Shown here piece by piece: positions 43,581 through 52,820 of a stretch of 64,000 nt of DNA; position 1 is the first letter of the stretch; every line of letters starts with the position of its first letter. Position numbers and translations under genes: made by a program. The notes below the pieces were generated by a model, which was not told the origin of the DNA, did no database searches, and saw only the letters and a program-made list of their open reading frames with translations. The DNA is from Streptomyces sp. Q6 (lineage in GTDB: Bacteria; Actinomycetota; Actinomycetes; Streptomycetales; Streptomycetaceae): positions 2,542,001 through 2,606,000 of the forward strand of contig NZ_CP146022.1 in assembly GCF_036967205.1 (NCBI RefSeq). The letters are read 5' to 3'.

Positions 43581-43640
43581 GGTTCAGTTGACGTCCGTAC
43601 GGCTCAGTTGACGTCCGTACGGCTCAGTTGGCGTCCGTTC
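43581..43640. repeat. Three tandem 20-bp repeats spanning the IclR stop codon
   Basis: The unit GGCTCAGTTGACGTCCGTAC occurs at 43581, 43601 and 43621 with one to two changes per copy. The rightmost copy is the coding end of the IclR gene, including its TGA; the other two lie downstream. This is a tandem duplication of the gene terminus. Confidence 0.85.
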
Positions 43641-44445
43641 GGCCGCGCCGGGTGCGCTGCGGCGGGTGCGTGAGGCGCCGCTCCAGCACCTGGGCCGCCT
43701 TGCGCAGCGCGTCGAGCCGGTCGGCGGGGCCGTGCGGGAAGCGCTCCTTGGCGGCGCCGAGGCTGAGGCTCCCGTACGGCTCGCGGCCCAGGAAGACGGG
43801 CACGGCGACGGTGCCGATCCCGGCGTCGTACTCACCGACCGTCCAGGCGTAGCCCTGGGCGCGGACGGCGAGGAACTCCCGCTCCAGCTCGTCCGGATCG
43901 GTCACCGTGCGCTCGGTGAAGCGGGCCATGGGGCGGCCGCGGAAGAGCCGGTGGCGCTGGTCGTCCGGCAGGAACGCGTAGTAGGACTTGCTGGTGGCGC
44001 CCGCGTGCGCCGGGTACAGCTCGCCGACCAGCGGGTAGTAGCGCAGCGGCCCTTCCTCGCCCTCGACGGCGGCCACGCAGCGCATGTGGAAGCTGTCGGG
44101 CAGGCAGAACAGGACCGTGTCACCGGTGGCCGCGCGCAGCTCCTCCAGGACCGGGTTGGCCAGCAGCTCCAGTGAGCCCGAGCGCTCCCACAGCCGCCCG
44201 AGGCGCAGCACCGCCGGGCCGATCCGGTAGCGCCGGGTCGCCGGGTCCGAGACCAGGAAGCCGCGCCCGGCCAGCGTCGAGAGCAGCCGCTGGGCGACCG
44301 ACGTGTCCCAGCCGAACTCGGCGGCGACCTCCGTCACGCCCCAGTCCGGCCGCGTCCGCTCGAAGGCGAGCAGCACCAGCAGGGCCCGGTCGACGGTCTG
44401 CAGCGCGCCGGCCGGGGTCTTCCGGTCGAGCGGGATCTCCGGCAC
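43624..44445 (-). CDS. IclR-family transcriptional regulator
   Basis: A 273-residue regulator. The N-terminal winged helix is TVDRALLVLLAFERTRPDWG then VAAEFGWDTSVAQRLLSTLA, followed by the IclR effector domain with AVEGEEGPLRYYPLVGELYP, HAGATSKSYYAFLPDDQ and GIGTVAVPVFLGREPYGSLS. It is divergent from the DUF1177/permease/peptidase operon across 130 bp and most likely controls it. Effector unknown. Confidence 0.93.
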   Translation of the reverse strand: MPEIPLDRKTPAGALQTVDRALLVLLAFERTRPDWGVTEVAAEFGWDTSVAQRLLSTLAGRGFLVSDPATRRYRIGPAVLRLGRLWERSGSLELLANPVLEELRAATGDTVLFCLPDSFHMRCVAAVEGEEGPLRYYPLVGELYPAHAGATSKSYYAFLPDDQRHRLFRGRPMARFTERTVTDPDELEREFLAVRAQGYAWTVGEYDAGIGTVAVPVFLGREPYGSLSLGAAKERFPHGPADRLDALRKAAQVLERRLTHPPQRTRRGRTDAN

Positions 44446-44575
44446 GCCATCTCACCATCCAGACCTGAATTGCAAATAACGGGAAACAGTTGCGGACAAC
44501 GCTAGCCGATCCCGAATCTGCTGTCAGCACCGGTGGAACTCGCGACCGGGCGCCGAGCAGTGAGAGGGACCCCGC

Positions 44576-45529
44576 ATGTTGAAGTACGTCCTCGATGTCG
44601 TCGATCTGCTGGACGACCCCGATGCCGACGGCAAGCGCGCCGTCGCCTATCTCGACTCGGTCGCGGGCCCCGAGGGCTCCGGGGCCGAGGTCACCACCGT
44701 GGCGGGTGAGCGCGGCTCCACCGACTTCGTCCTCGTCCGCGTCCCGGGCTCCAAGGGCCGCAGCCGCGGCGGCGACGCCCGCACCCTCGGCGTCGTCGGC
44801 CGCCTCGGCGGGGTCGGCGCCCGGCCCGAGATGACCGGCCTCGTCTCCGACGCGGACGGCGCCGCCGCCGCGCTCGCGACCGCCGCCAAGCTCCTCGACA
44901 TGCGCCGCCGCGGCGACGTGCTCGACGGAGATGTGGTGATCGCCACCCACATCTGCCCGGACGCGCCGACCGCGCCGCACGACCCGGTGCCCTTCATGGA
45001 CTCCCCGGTCGACATCGCGACGATGAACCGGCACGAGGTGACCGCCGACATGGAGGCCGTGCTCTCCATCGACACCACCAAGGGCAACCGCATCATCAAC
45101 CACAAGGGCCTCGCCCTGTCGCCCACCGTCAAGGAGGGCTGGGTGCTGCGGGTCAGCGAGCCGCTCGGCGAACTGCTCGCGGTCGTCACCGGTGAGCCGT
45201 TGGTCACGTACCCCGTGACCACGCAGGACATCACCCCGTACGGTAACGGTGTACATCACATCAATTCGATCCTCCAGCCGGCCACGGCGACCGCCGCCCC
45301 GGTCGTCGGCCTCGCGGTCACCTCGGCCGCGGCGGTCCCCGGCTGCCAGACCGGCGCCAGCCACGAGAGCGACATCGCGGCCGCGGCCCGGTTCGCCGTC
45401 GAGACCGCGAAGGCCTACGGCGGCGGGCGCATCGACTTCCACGACGCCGGGGAGTTCGACGCCCTGGTGAGCCGCTACGGCTCACTCGCCCACCTCCAGA
45501 CCCTCGGCAACGCACCTACGGAGTCGTGA
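44576..45529 (+). CDS. DUF1177 (AroM-like) family protein
   Basis: A 317-residue protein with the N-terminal MLKYVLDVVDLLDDPDADGK and conserved TLGVVGRLGGVGARPEMTGL, GDVVIATHICPDAPTAPHDP, AVLSIDTTKGNRIINHKG and GCQTGASHESDIAAAARFAV blocks of DUF1177. Function unknown. The family typically sits with a permease and an M20 peptidase, as here, suggesting a role in uptake and breakdown of an N-acyl or cyclic amide compound. First gene of the operon, 4 bp before the permease. Confidence 0.88.
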   Translation: MLKYVLDVVDLLDDPDADGKRAVAYLDSVAGPEGSGAEVTTVAGERGSTDFVLVRVPGSKGRSRGGDARTLGVVGRLGGVGARPEMTGLVSDADGAAAALATAAKLLDMRRRGDVLDGDVVIATHICPDAPTAPHDPVPFMDSPVDIATMNRHEVTADMEAVLSIDTTKGNRIINHKGLALSPTVKEGWVLRVSEPLGELLAVVTGEPLVTYPVTTQDITPYGNGVHHINSILQPATATAAPVVGLAVTSAAAVPGCQTGASHESDIAAAARFAVETAKAYGGGRIDFHDAGEFDALVSRYGSLAHLQTLGNAPTES

Positions 45530-45533
45530 CGCC

Positions 45534-46901
45534 ATGGCCACCACGAAGAAGAACGTGGGCAGCGACGACTACGCGCTGTCCAGAGTCCCGCGGGACAAGC
45601 GACTCGGCTTCTGGACGATGCTGCTCCAGTGGCTCGCCCAGTCCGGCTCCATCTCGCAGTTCACCCTGGGCGCCACCATCGGCGTCGGCATGACCTTCGG
45701 TGACGCCTTCCTCGCCTTCACGCTCGGCGCCGTCATCCTCGAAGTCGTCATCTTCCTGATCGGCATGGCCGGCATGCGCGAAGGGCTCGCGACGCCGCTG
45801 CTGACCCGCTGGGTCGGCTTCGGCCGCAACGGCTCCGCGCTCGTCAGCTTCGTGATCGCCGTCAGCCTCGTGGGCTGGTTCGGCGTCCAGAACACGATCT
45901 TCGGCAACAGCGTCTCGTCGCTCGTCGGCGGCCCGTCGTGGCTGTGGTGCGTCGTCGCGGGCCTCGCCATCACCGTCCTCGTGATCTTCGGCTTCCGCTA
46001 CATGGCCGTCTTCGCGAAGATCGTCACCCCGCTGTTCTTCGCGATGGTCGCCTGGTCCGTGATCGACGCGCTCAGCGAGCACTCCATCGGCGACCTGATC
46101 AGTTCCCCGCCGCCCGGCCAGGCCATCCCGCTGTCCGTCGCCGCCACCGCCATCGCGGGCGGCTACATGACCGGCGCGATCGTCGCCCCGGAGATGACCC
46201 GCTACAACAAGAAGGGCAGCCACGTCTTCCTCCAGACGGCGTCCTCGATGATCCTCTCCGAGTACCTCGTGGGCCTGACCGGCGTCCTGCTCGGCCACAT
46301 GGTCAAGAGCAACGAGGTCTCGCAGATCGTGCTCTCCACGTCCGGCGTCTTCGGCGTCCTCGTCGTCCTGATGTCGACGGCGAAGATCAACGACTGGAAC
46401 CTGTACGGCTCCTCGCTCGGCGTCGTCAACTTCTTCCAGGTCGTCTTCAGGAAGCGCCTGCACCGCGGCGCCGTCACCATCGCCCTCGGCATCGCCGGCA
46501 CCGCCCTCTCCGCGGTCGGCATCATGACCCACTTCACCGAGTTCCTCTCGGTGCTCGGCGTGGCCATCCCGCCCGTCGGCGGCATCGTCGTCGCCGAGTA
46601 CTGGGTGGTCCGCTCGATGCGCAAGCCGCTCGACGAGACCCGGGAAGCGGGCACGCTGCCCGCCACCTCGCCGACCTGGGTCCCCCTGTCCCTCGTCATC
46701 TGGGCCGCCGCCTTCTGCGTCGGCAAGTTCTACGACGGCGGCATCCCGGCCCTGAACTCCCTGGCCACCGCGTTCGTCCTCTACACCGTGCTCGGGCTGC
46801 TCGGCTGGATCAGGACGTACGGCACCACCACCCTGGACGACGCGGACGACGCGGACACGCTCCCCGTCACCGCCGAGCAGTCCCCCGTAGGAGCGGCATG
46901 A
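45534..46901 (+). CDS. NCS1 / purine-cytosine permease family transporter
   Basis: A 455-residue protein with about 12 membrane helices. The N-terminal LSRVPRDKRLGFWTMLLQWL and LGATIGVGMTFGDAFLAFTL, then GMREGLATPLLTRWVGFGRN, VGWFGVQNTIFGNSV and GGYMTGAIVAPEMTRYNKKG, are typical of CodB-like cation symporters for nucleobases or hydantoins. It imports the substrate processed by the peptidase that overlaps its stop (ATGA). The exact substrate is not evident. Confidence 0.93.
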   Translation: MATTKKNVGSDDYALSRVPRDKRLGFWTMLLQWLAQSGSISQFTLGATIGVGMTFGDAFLAFTLGAVILEVVIFLIGMAGMREGLATPLLTRWVGFGRNGSALVSFVIAVSLVGWFGVQNTIFGNSVSSLVGGPSWLWCVVAGLAITVLVIFGFRYMAVFAKIVTPLFFAMVAWSVIDALSEHSIGDLISSPPPGQAIPLSVAATAIAGGYMTGAIVAPEMTRYNKKGSHVFLQTASSMILSEYLVGLTGVLLGHMVKSNEVSQIVLSTSGVFGVLVVLMSTAKINDWNLYGSSLGVVNFFQVVFRKRLHRGAVTIALGIAGTALSAVGIMTHFTEFLSVLGVAIPPVGGIVVAEYWVVRSMRKPLDETREAGTLPATSPTWVPLSLVIWAAAFCVGKFYDGGIPALNSLATAFVLYTVLGLLGWIRTYGTTTLDDADDADTLPVTAEQSPVGAA

Positions 46902-48208
46902 ACATCCTTGCTTCCGAGGACGCCCAGCGCGACGTCGTCGAACTCTGCGCCGAGCTGATCCGTTTCGACACCTCCAACCCGACCAGCGACGAGCGGGCCT
47001 GCGCCGACTGGGTCGTGGACCGCCTCGCCGAGGTCGGTATCGCCTCCGAACTCGTGGAGAGCGCCCCGGGCCGGGCCAGCGTCATCGCCCGTATCGAGGG
47101 CACCGACCGCTCCCGCGGCGCGCTCCTCGTCCACGGCCACCTGGACGTCGTCCCCGCCGACGCCGCCGAGTGGCAGGTGCCGCCCTTCTCCGGCGAGATC
47201 CGCGACGGCTACCTCTGGGGCCGCGGCGCCATCGACATGAAGGACACGGTGGCCGTCATGCTGGCCACCGCCCGGCATTTCGCCCGTACGGACATCAGGC
47301 CGTCCCGCGACCTCGTGCTCGCGTTCCTCGCCGACGAGGAAGCGGGCGGGAAGTTCGGCGCGCACTGGCTCGTCGAGCACCGCCCCGACCTGTTCGCGGG
47401 CGTGACCGAGGCGATCGGCGAGGGCGGCGGATTCTCGTACGCGCTCGACGACACCCGGCGCCTCTACCCGATCGAGAACGCCCAGCGCGGCATGGCCTGG
47501 ATGGAGCTCACCGCGACGGGCCGGGCCGGGCACGGCTCGTCCCCCAACGACGAGAACGCGGTCACCGACCTCGCCGAATCCCTCACCCGTATCGGCCGCC
47601 ACACCTTCCCCGTCCGCCTCATCGAGCCGGTGCGCGCCCTGCTCCAGAAGGCCGCCGACCTCCAGGGCGTGGACATCGACCTCGCGGCCGAGGACCTGGA
47701 CGCCGAGCTGGCCAAGCTGGGCCACGTCGCGGACTTCATGCAGGTGGTGCTCCGCAACTCCGCGAACCCCACCATGTTCACCGCCGGCTACCAGACCAAC
47801 GTCATCCCCGGAAAGGCCACGGCCCGCGTCGACGGCCGCTTCCTGCCCGGTCACGAACAAGAACTCGTCGACACCATCGACCGGCTGCTCCTGCCCTCCG
47901 TCTCCCGCGAGTGGGTCAACCACGACATCGCCATGGAGACGACGTTCGACGGCCCGCTCGTCGACGCCATGTGCGCGGCCGTGCGCGCCGAGGACCCGGA
48001 CGGCCACCCGGTCCCCTACTGCAACCCCGGCGGCACCGACGCCAAGGCCTTCACCAAGCTCGGCATCCGCTGCTTCGGCTTCAAGGGCCTCAAGCTGCCC
48101 GCCGACCTGGACTACGGACGGCTCTTCCACGGCGTCGACGAACGCGTCCCCCTGGACGGGCTGCGCTTCGGCGTCCGCGTCATGACCCGGCTGTGGCAGG
48201 GCTGCTGA
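46898..48208 (+). CDS. M20/M25/M40 family zinc metallopeptidase
   Basis: A 436-residue protein of the ArgE/DapE/CPG2 clan. Metal-binding motifs are LLVHGHLDVVPADAAEW, GRGAIDMKDTVAVMLA, FLADEEAGGKFGAHWL and the dimerisation-domain ATGRAGHGSSPNDENAV; the C-terminal zinc ligand is in GVDERVPLDG. It cleaves an amide bond of a small N-acyl amino acid or dipeptide in the cytoplasm. Coupled by ATGA overlap to the permease. Confidence 0.94.
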   Translation: MNILASEDAQRDVVELCAELIRFDTSNPTSDERACADWVVDRLAEVGIASELVESAPGRASVIARIEGTDRSRGALLVHGHLDVVPADAAEWQVPPFSGEIRDGYLWGRGAIDMKDTVAVMLATARHFARTDIRPSRDLVLAFLADEEAGGKFGAHWLVEHRPDLFAGVTEAIGEGGGFSYALDDTRRLYPIENAQRGMAWMELTATGRAGHGSSPNDENAVTDLAESLTRIGRHTFPVRLIEPVRALLQKAADLQGVDIDLAAEDLDAELAKLGHVADFMQVVLRNSANPTMFTAGYQTNVIPGKATARVDGRFLPGHEQELVDTIDRLLLPSVSREWVNHDIAMETTFDGPLVDAMCAAVRAEDPDGHPVPYCNPGGTDAKAFTKLGIRCFGFKGLKLPADLDYGRLFHGVDERVPLDGLRFGVRVMTRLWQGC

Positions 48209-48243
48209 GCGGGCGCCCGGCGGCGTACGGCAGCATGAACGGC

Positions 48244-48903
48244 ATGACCACCACAAGCCACAGGCCCGCGCCGGAGATCCTCGCCGCCTTCGAGAGCGCC
48301 AAGGGCTTCATGCCGCTCGGCGAGGGGCTCGCGCTGTACGCCGCCGCCGTCGAGGCCGCGGCGCTCGGGCTGCCGCTCCTGGAGGTCGGCACGTACTGCG
48401 GGCGCTCCACGATCCTGCTCGCCGACGCCGCCCGCGCGGCCGAGGTGACGGCCCTGACCGTCGACCACCACCGCGGCAGCGAGGAGCAGCAGCCCGGCTG
48501 GGACTTCCACGACCCGGAGACGGTCGACCCGGTGGTCGGCGCGATGGACACGCTCCCCACGTTCCGGCGCACGCTGCACGCGGCGGGCCTGGAGGACCAC
48601 GTGGTCGCGCTCGTCGGAAAGTCCCCGCGGGTGGCGCAGGTGTGGGGCGGGCCGCTCGGGTTCGTCTTCATCGACGGCGGCCACACCGACGAGCACGCGA
48701 CCGCCGACTACGAGGGCTGGGCCCCGCACGTCGCCGACGGCGGACTCCTGCTCATCCACGACGTGTTCCCCGTCAAGCACGACGAGTGGACCGGCCAGGC
48801 CCCGTACCGCGTGTACCGGCGGGCCCTCGCGTCCGGCGCGTTCACCGAGGTCTCGGCACACGACTCGTTGCGCGTCCTGCGTCGAACCGGCGCGGGGATC
48901 TGA
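48244..48903 (+). CDS. Class I SAM-dependent methyltransferase
   Basis: 219 residues from ATG 48244; an ATG at 48235 would add three. SAM motif I is PLLEVGTYCGRSTILLADAA, motif II VTALTVDHHRGSEEQ and motif IV LGFVFIDGGHTDEHATADY. The DGGHTDE form belongs to the methyltransf_24 / cephalosporin hydroxylase-like group that modifies small metabolites or sugars. No biosynthetic neighbours are evident. Confidence 0.88.
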   Translation: MTTTSHRPAPEILAAFESAKGFMPLGEGLALYAAAVEAAALGLPLLEVGTYCGRSTILLADAARAAEVTALTVDHHRGSEEQQPGWDFHDPETVDPVVGAMDTLPTFRRTLHAAGLEDHVVALVGKSPRVAQVWGGPLGFVFIDGGHTDEHATADYEGWAPHVADGGLLLIHDVFPVKHDEWTGQAPYRVYRRALASGAFTEVSAHDSLRVLRRTGAGI

Positions 48904-48925
48904 GCTCGCGGTTAGGGTCGGGGAC

Positions 48926-49954
48926 GTGTCGTACGCAGGTCCTGACCCGGATGACTTTGATGACTACTACCGCGACGACGCCCCGCGGGGCGGCCGTCGG
49001 TTCGGTGGGCGGCCCGTGCTGGTCACGTTCGCCGCGCTCGTGCCGACCGCGCTGGCGGCGTGGCTGCTGTGGCAGGTGGTGAGCAGCCCCGGCGACGGCG
49101 AGCCGCCGAAGGTGCTCCCGGCCCCCGGGCAGTCCTCGACGTCGGCGCCCGGGTCGACGGACGACGCGAAGAAGCCGACCCCGTCGGCGTCCACGTCGTC
49201 GGCGTCCCCCTCCCCTGCGAAGTCCGCCTCCGAGAAGCCGACCGGGTCCGGGTCGTCGAAGCCCGCCGCGGGCGGCTCGGGTCCCCTCAAGGGCAAGGTC
49301 GTCGTGATCGACCCGGGTCACAATCCGGGAAACTTTCGGCACGCGACCGAGATCAACCGCACGGTGAACGTCGGCAACGGCAGCAAGGAGTGCGACACCA
49401 CCGGCACCGCCACCAACGCCGGTTACACGGAAGCCCAGTTCACGCTGGACGTGGCGCGCCGTATGAAGACCCTCCTCGAACAGCAGGGCGCCACCGTGCG
49501 GTTGACGCAGAACGGCGACCGGGCCTGGGGCCCCTGCGTCGACGAGCGCGCCCGGATCGGCAACGCGGCGAAGGCCGACGCCGTCGTCTCCGTCCACGCG
49601 GACGGCTCCGCCGCCGGCAACCGCGGCTTCCATGTGATCCTTCCCGCATCCGTGCACGCGGGGGACGCGGACACCCGCGCGATCGTCGCCTCCTCACGCG
49701 ACCTCGGGGAACGCGTCGCGGGCAAGTTCCTCCGCTACACGTCCGAGCCCCCGTCGAACTACGTGGGCGGCGGCACGGCCCTGGACACCCGCTCCGACCT
49801 GGGCGGCCTCAACCTGTCGACCGTCCCCAAGGTCTTCATCGAATGTGGCAACATGCGGGACTCCCACGACGCGGGCCGGCTGACCTCCGGCTCCTGGCGG
49901 CAGAAGGCGGCGCAGGGCATCTCTGAGGGAATCGTGAGTTTCCTGCGCGGGTAG
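48926..49954 (+). CDS. N-acetylmuramoyl-L-alanine amidase (Amidase_3), membrane-anchored
   Basis: A 342-residue protein. A short cytoplasmic N-terminus precedes one membrane helix (VLVTFAALVPTALAAWLLWQ, residues 30-50) and a Ser/Pro-rich linker. The catalytic domain runs from residue 118, with VVVIDPGHNPGNF (zinc His), a Glu in AQFTLDVARRMKTLLEQQ, SVHADGSAAGNRGF (second zinc His) and the catalytic VFIECGNMRD. It cleaves the lactyl-amide bond of peptidoglycan outside the membrane, probably in cell-wall remodelling or spore formation. GTG start. Confidence 0.93.
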   Translation: MSYAGPDPDDFDDYYRDDAPRGGRRFGGRPVLVTFAALVPTALAAWLLWQVVSSPGDGEPPKVLPAPGQSSTSAPGSTDDAKKPTPSASTSSASPSPAKSASEKPTGSGSSKPAAGGSGPLKGKVVVIDPGHNPGNFRHATEINRTVNVGNGSKECDTTGTATNAGYTEAQFTLDVARRMKTLLEQQGATVRLTQNGDRAWGPCVDERARIGNAAKADAVVSVHADGSAAGNRGFHVILPASVHAGDADTRAIVASSRDLGERVAGKFLRYTSEPPSNYVGGGTALDTRSDLGGLNLSTVPKVFIECGNMRDSHDAGRLTSGSWRQKAAQGISEGIVSFLRG

Positions 49955-50082
49955 CCGTGACGCCATGGATCTCGGCAGACACCTGTCGTACGTGGGCGAT
50001 AGTGTCGTCCCTACGATGAGGGGTCACCCCCGCGCTAGGCGCGCCTCCTCCGACGACGAGACGACTGACGAAGGACCATGAA

Positions 50083-50973
50083 GTGAATATCCGCTCCCTC
50101 ACTCGAGGCGACGGCGTGGTGATCGGAGCAGCGGTGTTGCTGTTCATCGCCTCGTTCCTCGAGATCTACTCGTACGACGGCGCCGAGAGCCTCGACATGC
50201 CCAACGCATGGGCCAGCGGGCCGGTCCTGATGAGCGTGATCCTGTCCGGCATCATCGGCGCAGTCCTCATCGTCGTCGCACGCGGGCTCCCGCAGCCGCG
50301 CAAGGTCGCCGGCCTCGACCTCGGCCAGTTCGGCGTGGCCGCCACGGTGTTCGCCGCCTGGGGCGCGCTCTCCAACATCTTCGACCCGACCGGCGGCGTG
50401 AACAACGTCGGCGAGGGCAGCAGCAACGGCCCTGACGCGGGCATCGGCCTCATCCTCGCCCTCATCGCCACCCTGGTCATGGCCGCCGCCGCCATCGCCA
50501 CCCCCCTGGTCCCCGCCCTCAAGGCGGCGCTCCTCGGTGCCCCGCGCCCGCAGCAGCCGCAGCCCTACGGCGGTCAGCCGCAGGGTGGTTACGGGTACCC
50601 GGGCGCGCAGCAGCCGGGTCAGCCCTACGGCGGCCAGCCGGGTCACCCGGGGCAGCCGGGTCCGGGTCAGCCCGGCCAGCACGGTCAGCCCGGTCCGGCC
50701 CAGCCGTACGGCGGGCAGCCGCAGCAGGCCGCCGCGCCCGCGCCGCAGCCCTCGCAGGGCGGTCAGCCGGCCGCCGACTTCTCCCCGTTCTGGTTCGCCG
50801 TGCCGGTGCCGCGTCCGCTGTACGGCGAGGACGGCAACCCGTCGCCGATCGCCGAACTGGCGCCCGGCACCTGGTACTTGGCCGTCGAGCAGCGCGGCCC
50901 CGGCCTCGTCGCCCAGACGCAGGACGGCCGTCGCGGCGTCCTCCAGGACACCACGGGGATCCAGCGCGGCTGA
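50083..50973 (+). CDS. Membrane protein with Pro/Gly/Gln-rich tail (DUF5336-like)
   Basis: A 296-residue protein. Four membrane helices (GVVIGAAVLLFIASFLEIYS; VLMSVILSGIIGAVLIVVAR; VAATVFAAWGALSNIF; LILALIATLVMAAAAIATPL) occupy residues 8-155. Then comes an 80-residue low-complexity PYGGQPQG/PGQPGQ tail and a small globular end, FWFAVPVPRPLYGEDGNPSP with LAPGTWYLAVEQRG. GTG start. The organisation recalls mycobacterial 34-kDa-antigen-like membrane proteins; the role is unknown. A strong terminator follows. Confidence 0.82.
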   Translation: MNIRSLTRGDGVVIGAAVLLFIASFLEIYSYDGAESLDMPNAWASGPVLMSVILSGIIGAVLIVVARGLPQPRKVAGLDLGQFGVAATVFAAWGALSNIFDPTGGVNNVGEGSSNGPDAGIGLILALIATLVMAAAAIATPLVPALKAALLGAPRPQQPQPYGGQPQGGYGYPGAQQPGQPYGGQPGHPGQPGPGQPGQHGQPGPAQPYGGQPQQAAAPAPQPSQGGQPAADFSPFWFAVPVPRPLYGEDGNPSPIAELAPGTWYLAVEQRGPGLVAQTQDGRRGVLQDTTGIQRG

Positions 50974-50991
50974 CGCACCCCAGCGCCTTCG

Positions 50992-51024
50992 AGGCCCCTC
51001 GCCCGTCTTCCGGGCGAGGGGCCT
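50992..51024 (+). terminator. Intrinsic terminator
   Basis: AGGCCCCTCGCCCG and CGGGCGAGGGGCCT form a 14-bp stem around TCTTC, followed by a short TT, 19 bp after the stop of the membrane protein gene. Confidence 0.9.
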
Positions 51025-51047
51025 TTCGCGTACAGTCACCCACCGGA

Positions 51048-51064
51048 ACTGACGGGGCATCAGC
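51048..51064. promoter_or_regulatory. 17-bp site ACTGACGGGGCATCAGC
   Basis: Matches the CTGAC-N5-NTCAG family; the core CTGACGGGGCATCAG differs by one base from the thiolase-promoter site read on its other strand. It lies 13 bp upstream of the F420-oxidoreductase start. Confidence 0.6.
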
Positions 51065-51077
51065 TACGGGAGCGCGT

Positions 51078-52088
51078 ATGCGGCTCGGAATCGCACTCGG
51101 CTACTGGGGGCGCGGACCCCATCCCGATCACCTCCAACTCGTACGGGACGCGGAGGAGTTGGGGTACGACTCCGTCTGGACCTCCGAGTCCTGGGGCAGC
51201 GACGCGTTCACGCCGCTGACCTGGTTCGCCGCGCACACCAGCCGGATCCGGCTCGGCACCGCCATCGCGCAGATGGCCGCCCGCTCCCCCACCACGACGG
51301 CGATGCACGCCCTCACCCTCGACCACCTCTCCGGCGGCCGCGTGCTGCTCGGCCTCGGGCTGTCCGGGCCGCAGGTCGTGGAGGGCTGGTACGGGCGGCC
51401 GTTCCCGACGTCGCCGCTCACGGCCACGCGCGAGTACGTCGATGTCGTACGGCAGGTGCTGCGGCGCGAAGGGCCCGTCGAGGTCGACGGGCGGTTCCAC
51501 GCGCACCCGTACCGCGGCGACGACGGCACCGGGCTCGGCAAGGCCCTCAAGCCCATCACACACCCGCTCCGCGCCGACCTGCCGATCCTGCTCGGGGCGG
51601 AGGGGCCGAAGAACATCGCGCAGACGACGCGGATCGCGGACGGCTGGCTGCCGCTGTACTGGTCGCCCACCCGCACGGACGTCTACGAGGCGTCCCTCAG
51701 CGACCTGCGCGACGATTTCATGATCGCGCCCATGGCGCGGGCGACGGTGTGCGACGACGTCGGCGAGGGGCTGCTGCCCGTCAAGGCGATGCTCGGCTTC
51801 TACATCGGCGGCATGGGGCACGCCAGCCGCAACTTCCACGCCGATCTCATGGCGCGGATGGGATACGAGGAGGAGGCCCGGCGGATCCAGGAGCTGTTCG
51901 CCGAGGGGCGGCGCGAGGAGGCGGTGCTCGCCGTGCCGGACGCGTTCGCCGACGAGATCTCGCTCGTCGGGCCGCGTCAGCGCATCGCGGAGCGGCTCGA
52001 ACTGTGGCGCAAGGGCCCGGTGACGGACCTGCTGGTCCTGTCACCGGACCCGCACACGCTCCGCGTCCTGGCCGAGCTGAACTCCTGA
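51078..52088 (+). CDS. LLM-class F420-dependent oxidoreductase, Rv3520c-like
   Basis: A 336-residue luciferase-like TIM-barrel protein. MRLGIALGYWGRGPHPDHLQ, WTSESWGSDAFTPLTWFAAH, GRVLLGLGLSGPQVVEGWYG and GTGLGKALKPITHPLRADLP are strongly like mycobacterial Rv3520c, a KstR-regulon member. Coenzyme F420 serves as hydride carrier. Both the homology and the 17-bp site just upstream tie it to the steroid/CoA genes elsewhere in the window, although its physical neighbours are unrelated. Confidence 0.9.
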   Translation: MRLGIALGYWGRGPHPDHLQLVRDAEELGYDSVWTSESWGSDAFTPLTWFAAHTSRIRLGTAIAQMAARSPTTTAMHALTLDHLSGGRVLLGLGLSGPQVVEGWYGRPFPTSPLTATREYVDVVRQVLRREGPVEVDGRFHAHPYRGDDGTGLGKALKPITHPLRADLPILLGAEGPKNIAQTTRIADGWLPLYWSPTRTDVYEASLSDLRDDFMIAPMARATVCDDVGEGLLPVKAMLGFYIGGMGHASRNFHADLMARMGYEEEARRIQELFAEGRREEAVLAVPDAFADEISLVGPRQRIAERLELWRKGPVTDLLVLSPDPHTLRVLAELNS

Positions 52089-52100
52089 TCCGCTGAACCG

Positions 52101-52652
52101 CTAGGAACCCGAGGTGAGTTGGGAGGCCGAAGGCACCTTGTTCGTGACCTCGGCGCCCGCGCTCTTCCCCGCGTCCTTGACGTTGTTGATGATGTCGTCG
52201 AAGGAGCCGGCGACGGAGTCGACGCCGTCGCCCTTGCGGAGCTTGCTCGGGAGGTCCTTGAGGGACTCGATGCCGGCCGCCAGCGGTGCGACCGCCTTGG
52301 CGAGGGTGGGGTCGCCCTGGGCGTTCTTCAGGGCGGCCTTCAGCCGGTTGTACGTGAAGGCTCCCGCGACACCGGCCTTGACCAGGGCGAACTTGCGGCC
52401 GTCGGCGCCGTTCTTGAAGGTGCCCGCGCGCCAGGGCTTCACGATCCACTGGTAGGTGGCGCCGGCCGCGAGGCCCGCGTTCGCCACGAAGCGGGTCTTG
52501 GCGAACTTCTGCCGCTCGGCCGAACCGCTGCTCGTCGGGGTCGCCGCGGCGTCCTCGTCGCTGCTGCCGCACGCGGTCGTCGCCCCCAGGAGCGCGCCGC
52601 ACATCAGCACGGCCACGAGGAGGCGGCGGACGGGCAGGGGGAAGGTGGGCAC
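52101..52652 (-). CDS. Putative secreted lipoprotein of unknown function
   Basis: 183 residues from a GTG (52652; a tandem GTG at 52655 is possible) with GGAGG upstream. A signal segment, LLVAVLMCGALLGATTACGS, gives a likely lipid-modified Cys. The mature protein is Ala/Lys-rich and helical (TYQWIVKPWRAGTFKNGADG; GDPTLAKAVAPLAAGIESLK). I do not recognise the family. Convergent with the F420-oxidoreductase gene. Confidence 0.75.
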   Translation of the reverse strand: MPTFPLPVRRLLVAVLMCGALLGATTACGSSDEDAAATPTSSGSAERQKFAKTRFVANAGLAAGATYQWIVKPWRAGTFKNGADGRKFALVKAGVAGAFTYNRLKAALKNAQGDPTLAKAVAPLAAGIESLKDLPSKLRKGDGVDSVAGSFDDIINNVKDAGKSAGAEVTNKVPSASQLTSGS

Positions 52653-52820
52653 CACGGGGACCTCCGGGGCGGGTGGGGCGGCTGCACTTCTGGCAGCCTC
52701 ACCCGGGCCCCGCCGCTGCGCCACCCGGGCGAGCCCGTCCGTGTCTCCCGAGCGGCCTCTCCCCAGGCCCCCCTTGGGATTCCTGCGTTTCCCGGACGGA
52801 ATCCGGGACACCCGGACCGT

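Noticed and set aside
5221-43640. CRISPR array as explanation of the short direct repeats
   Set aside because: Units are 12-30 bp, degenerate and without unique spacers of constant length, and no cas genes are present.
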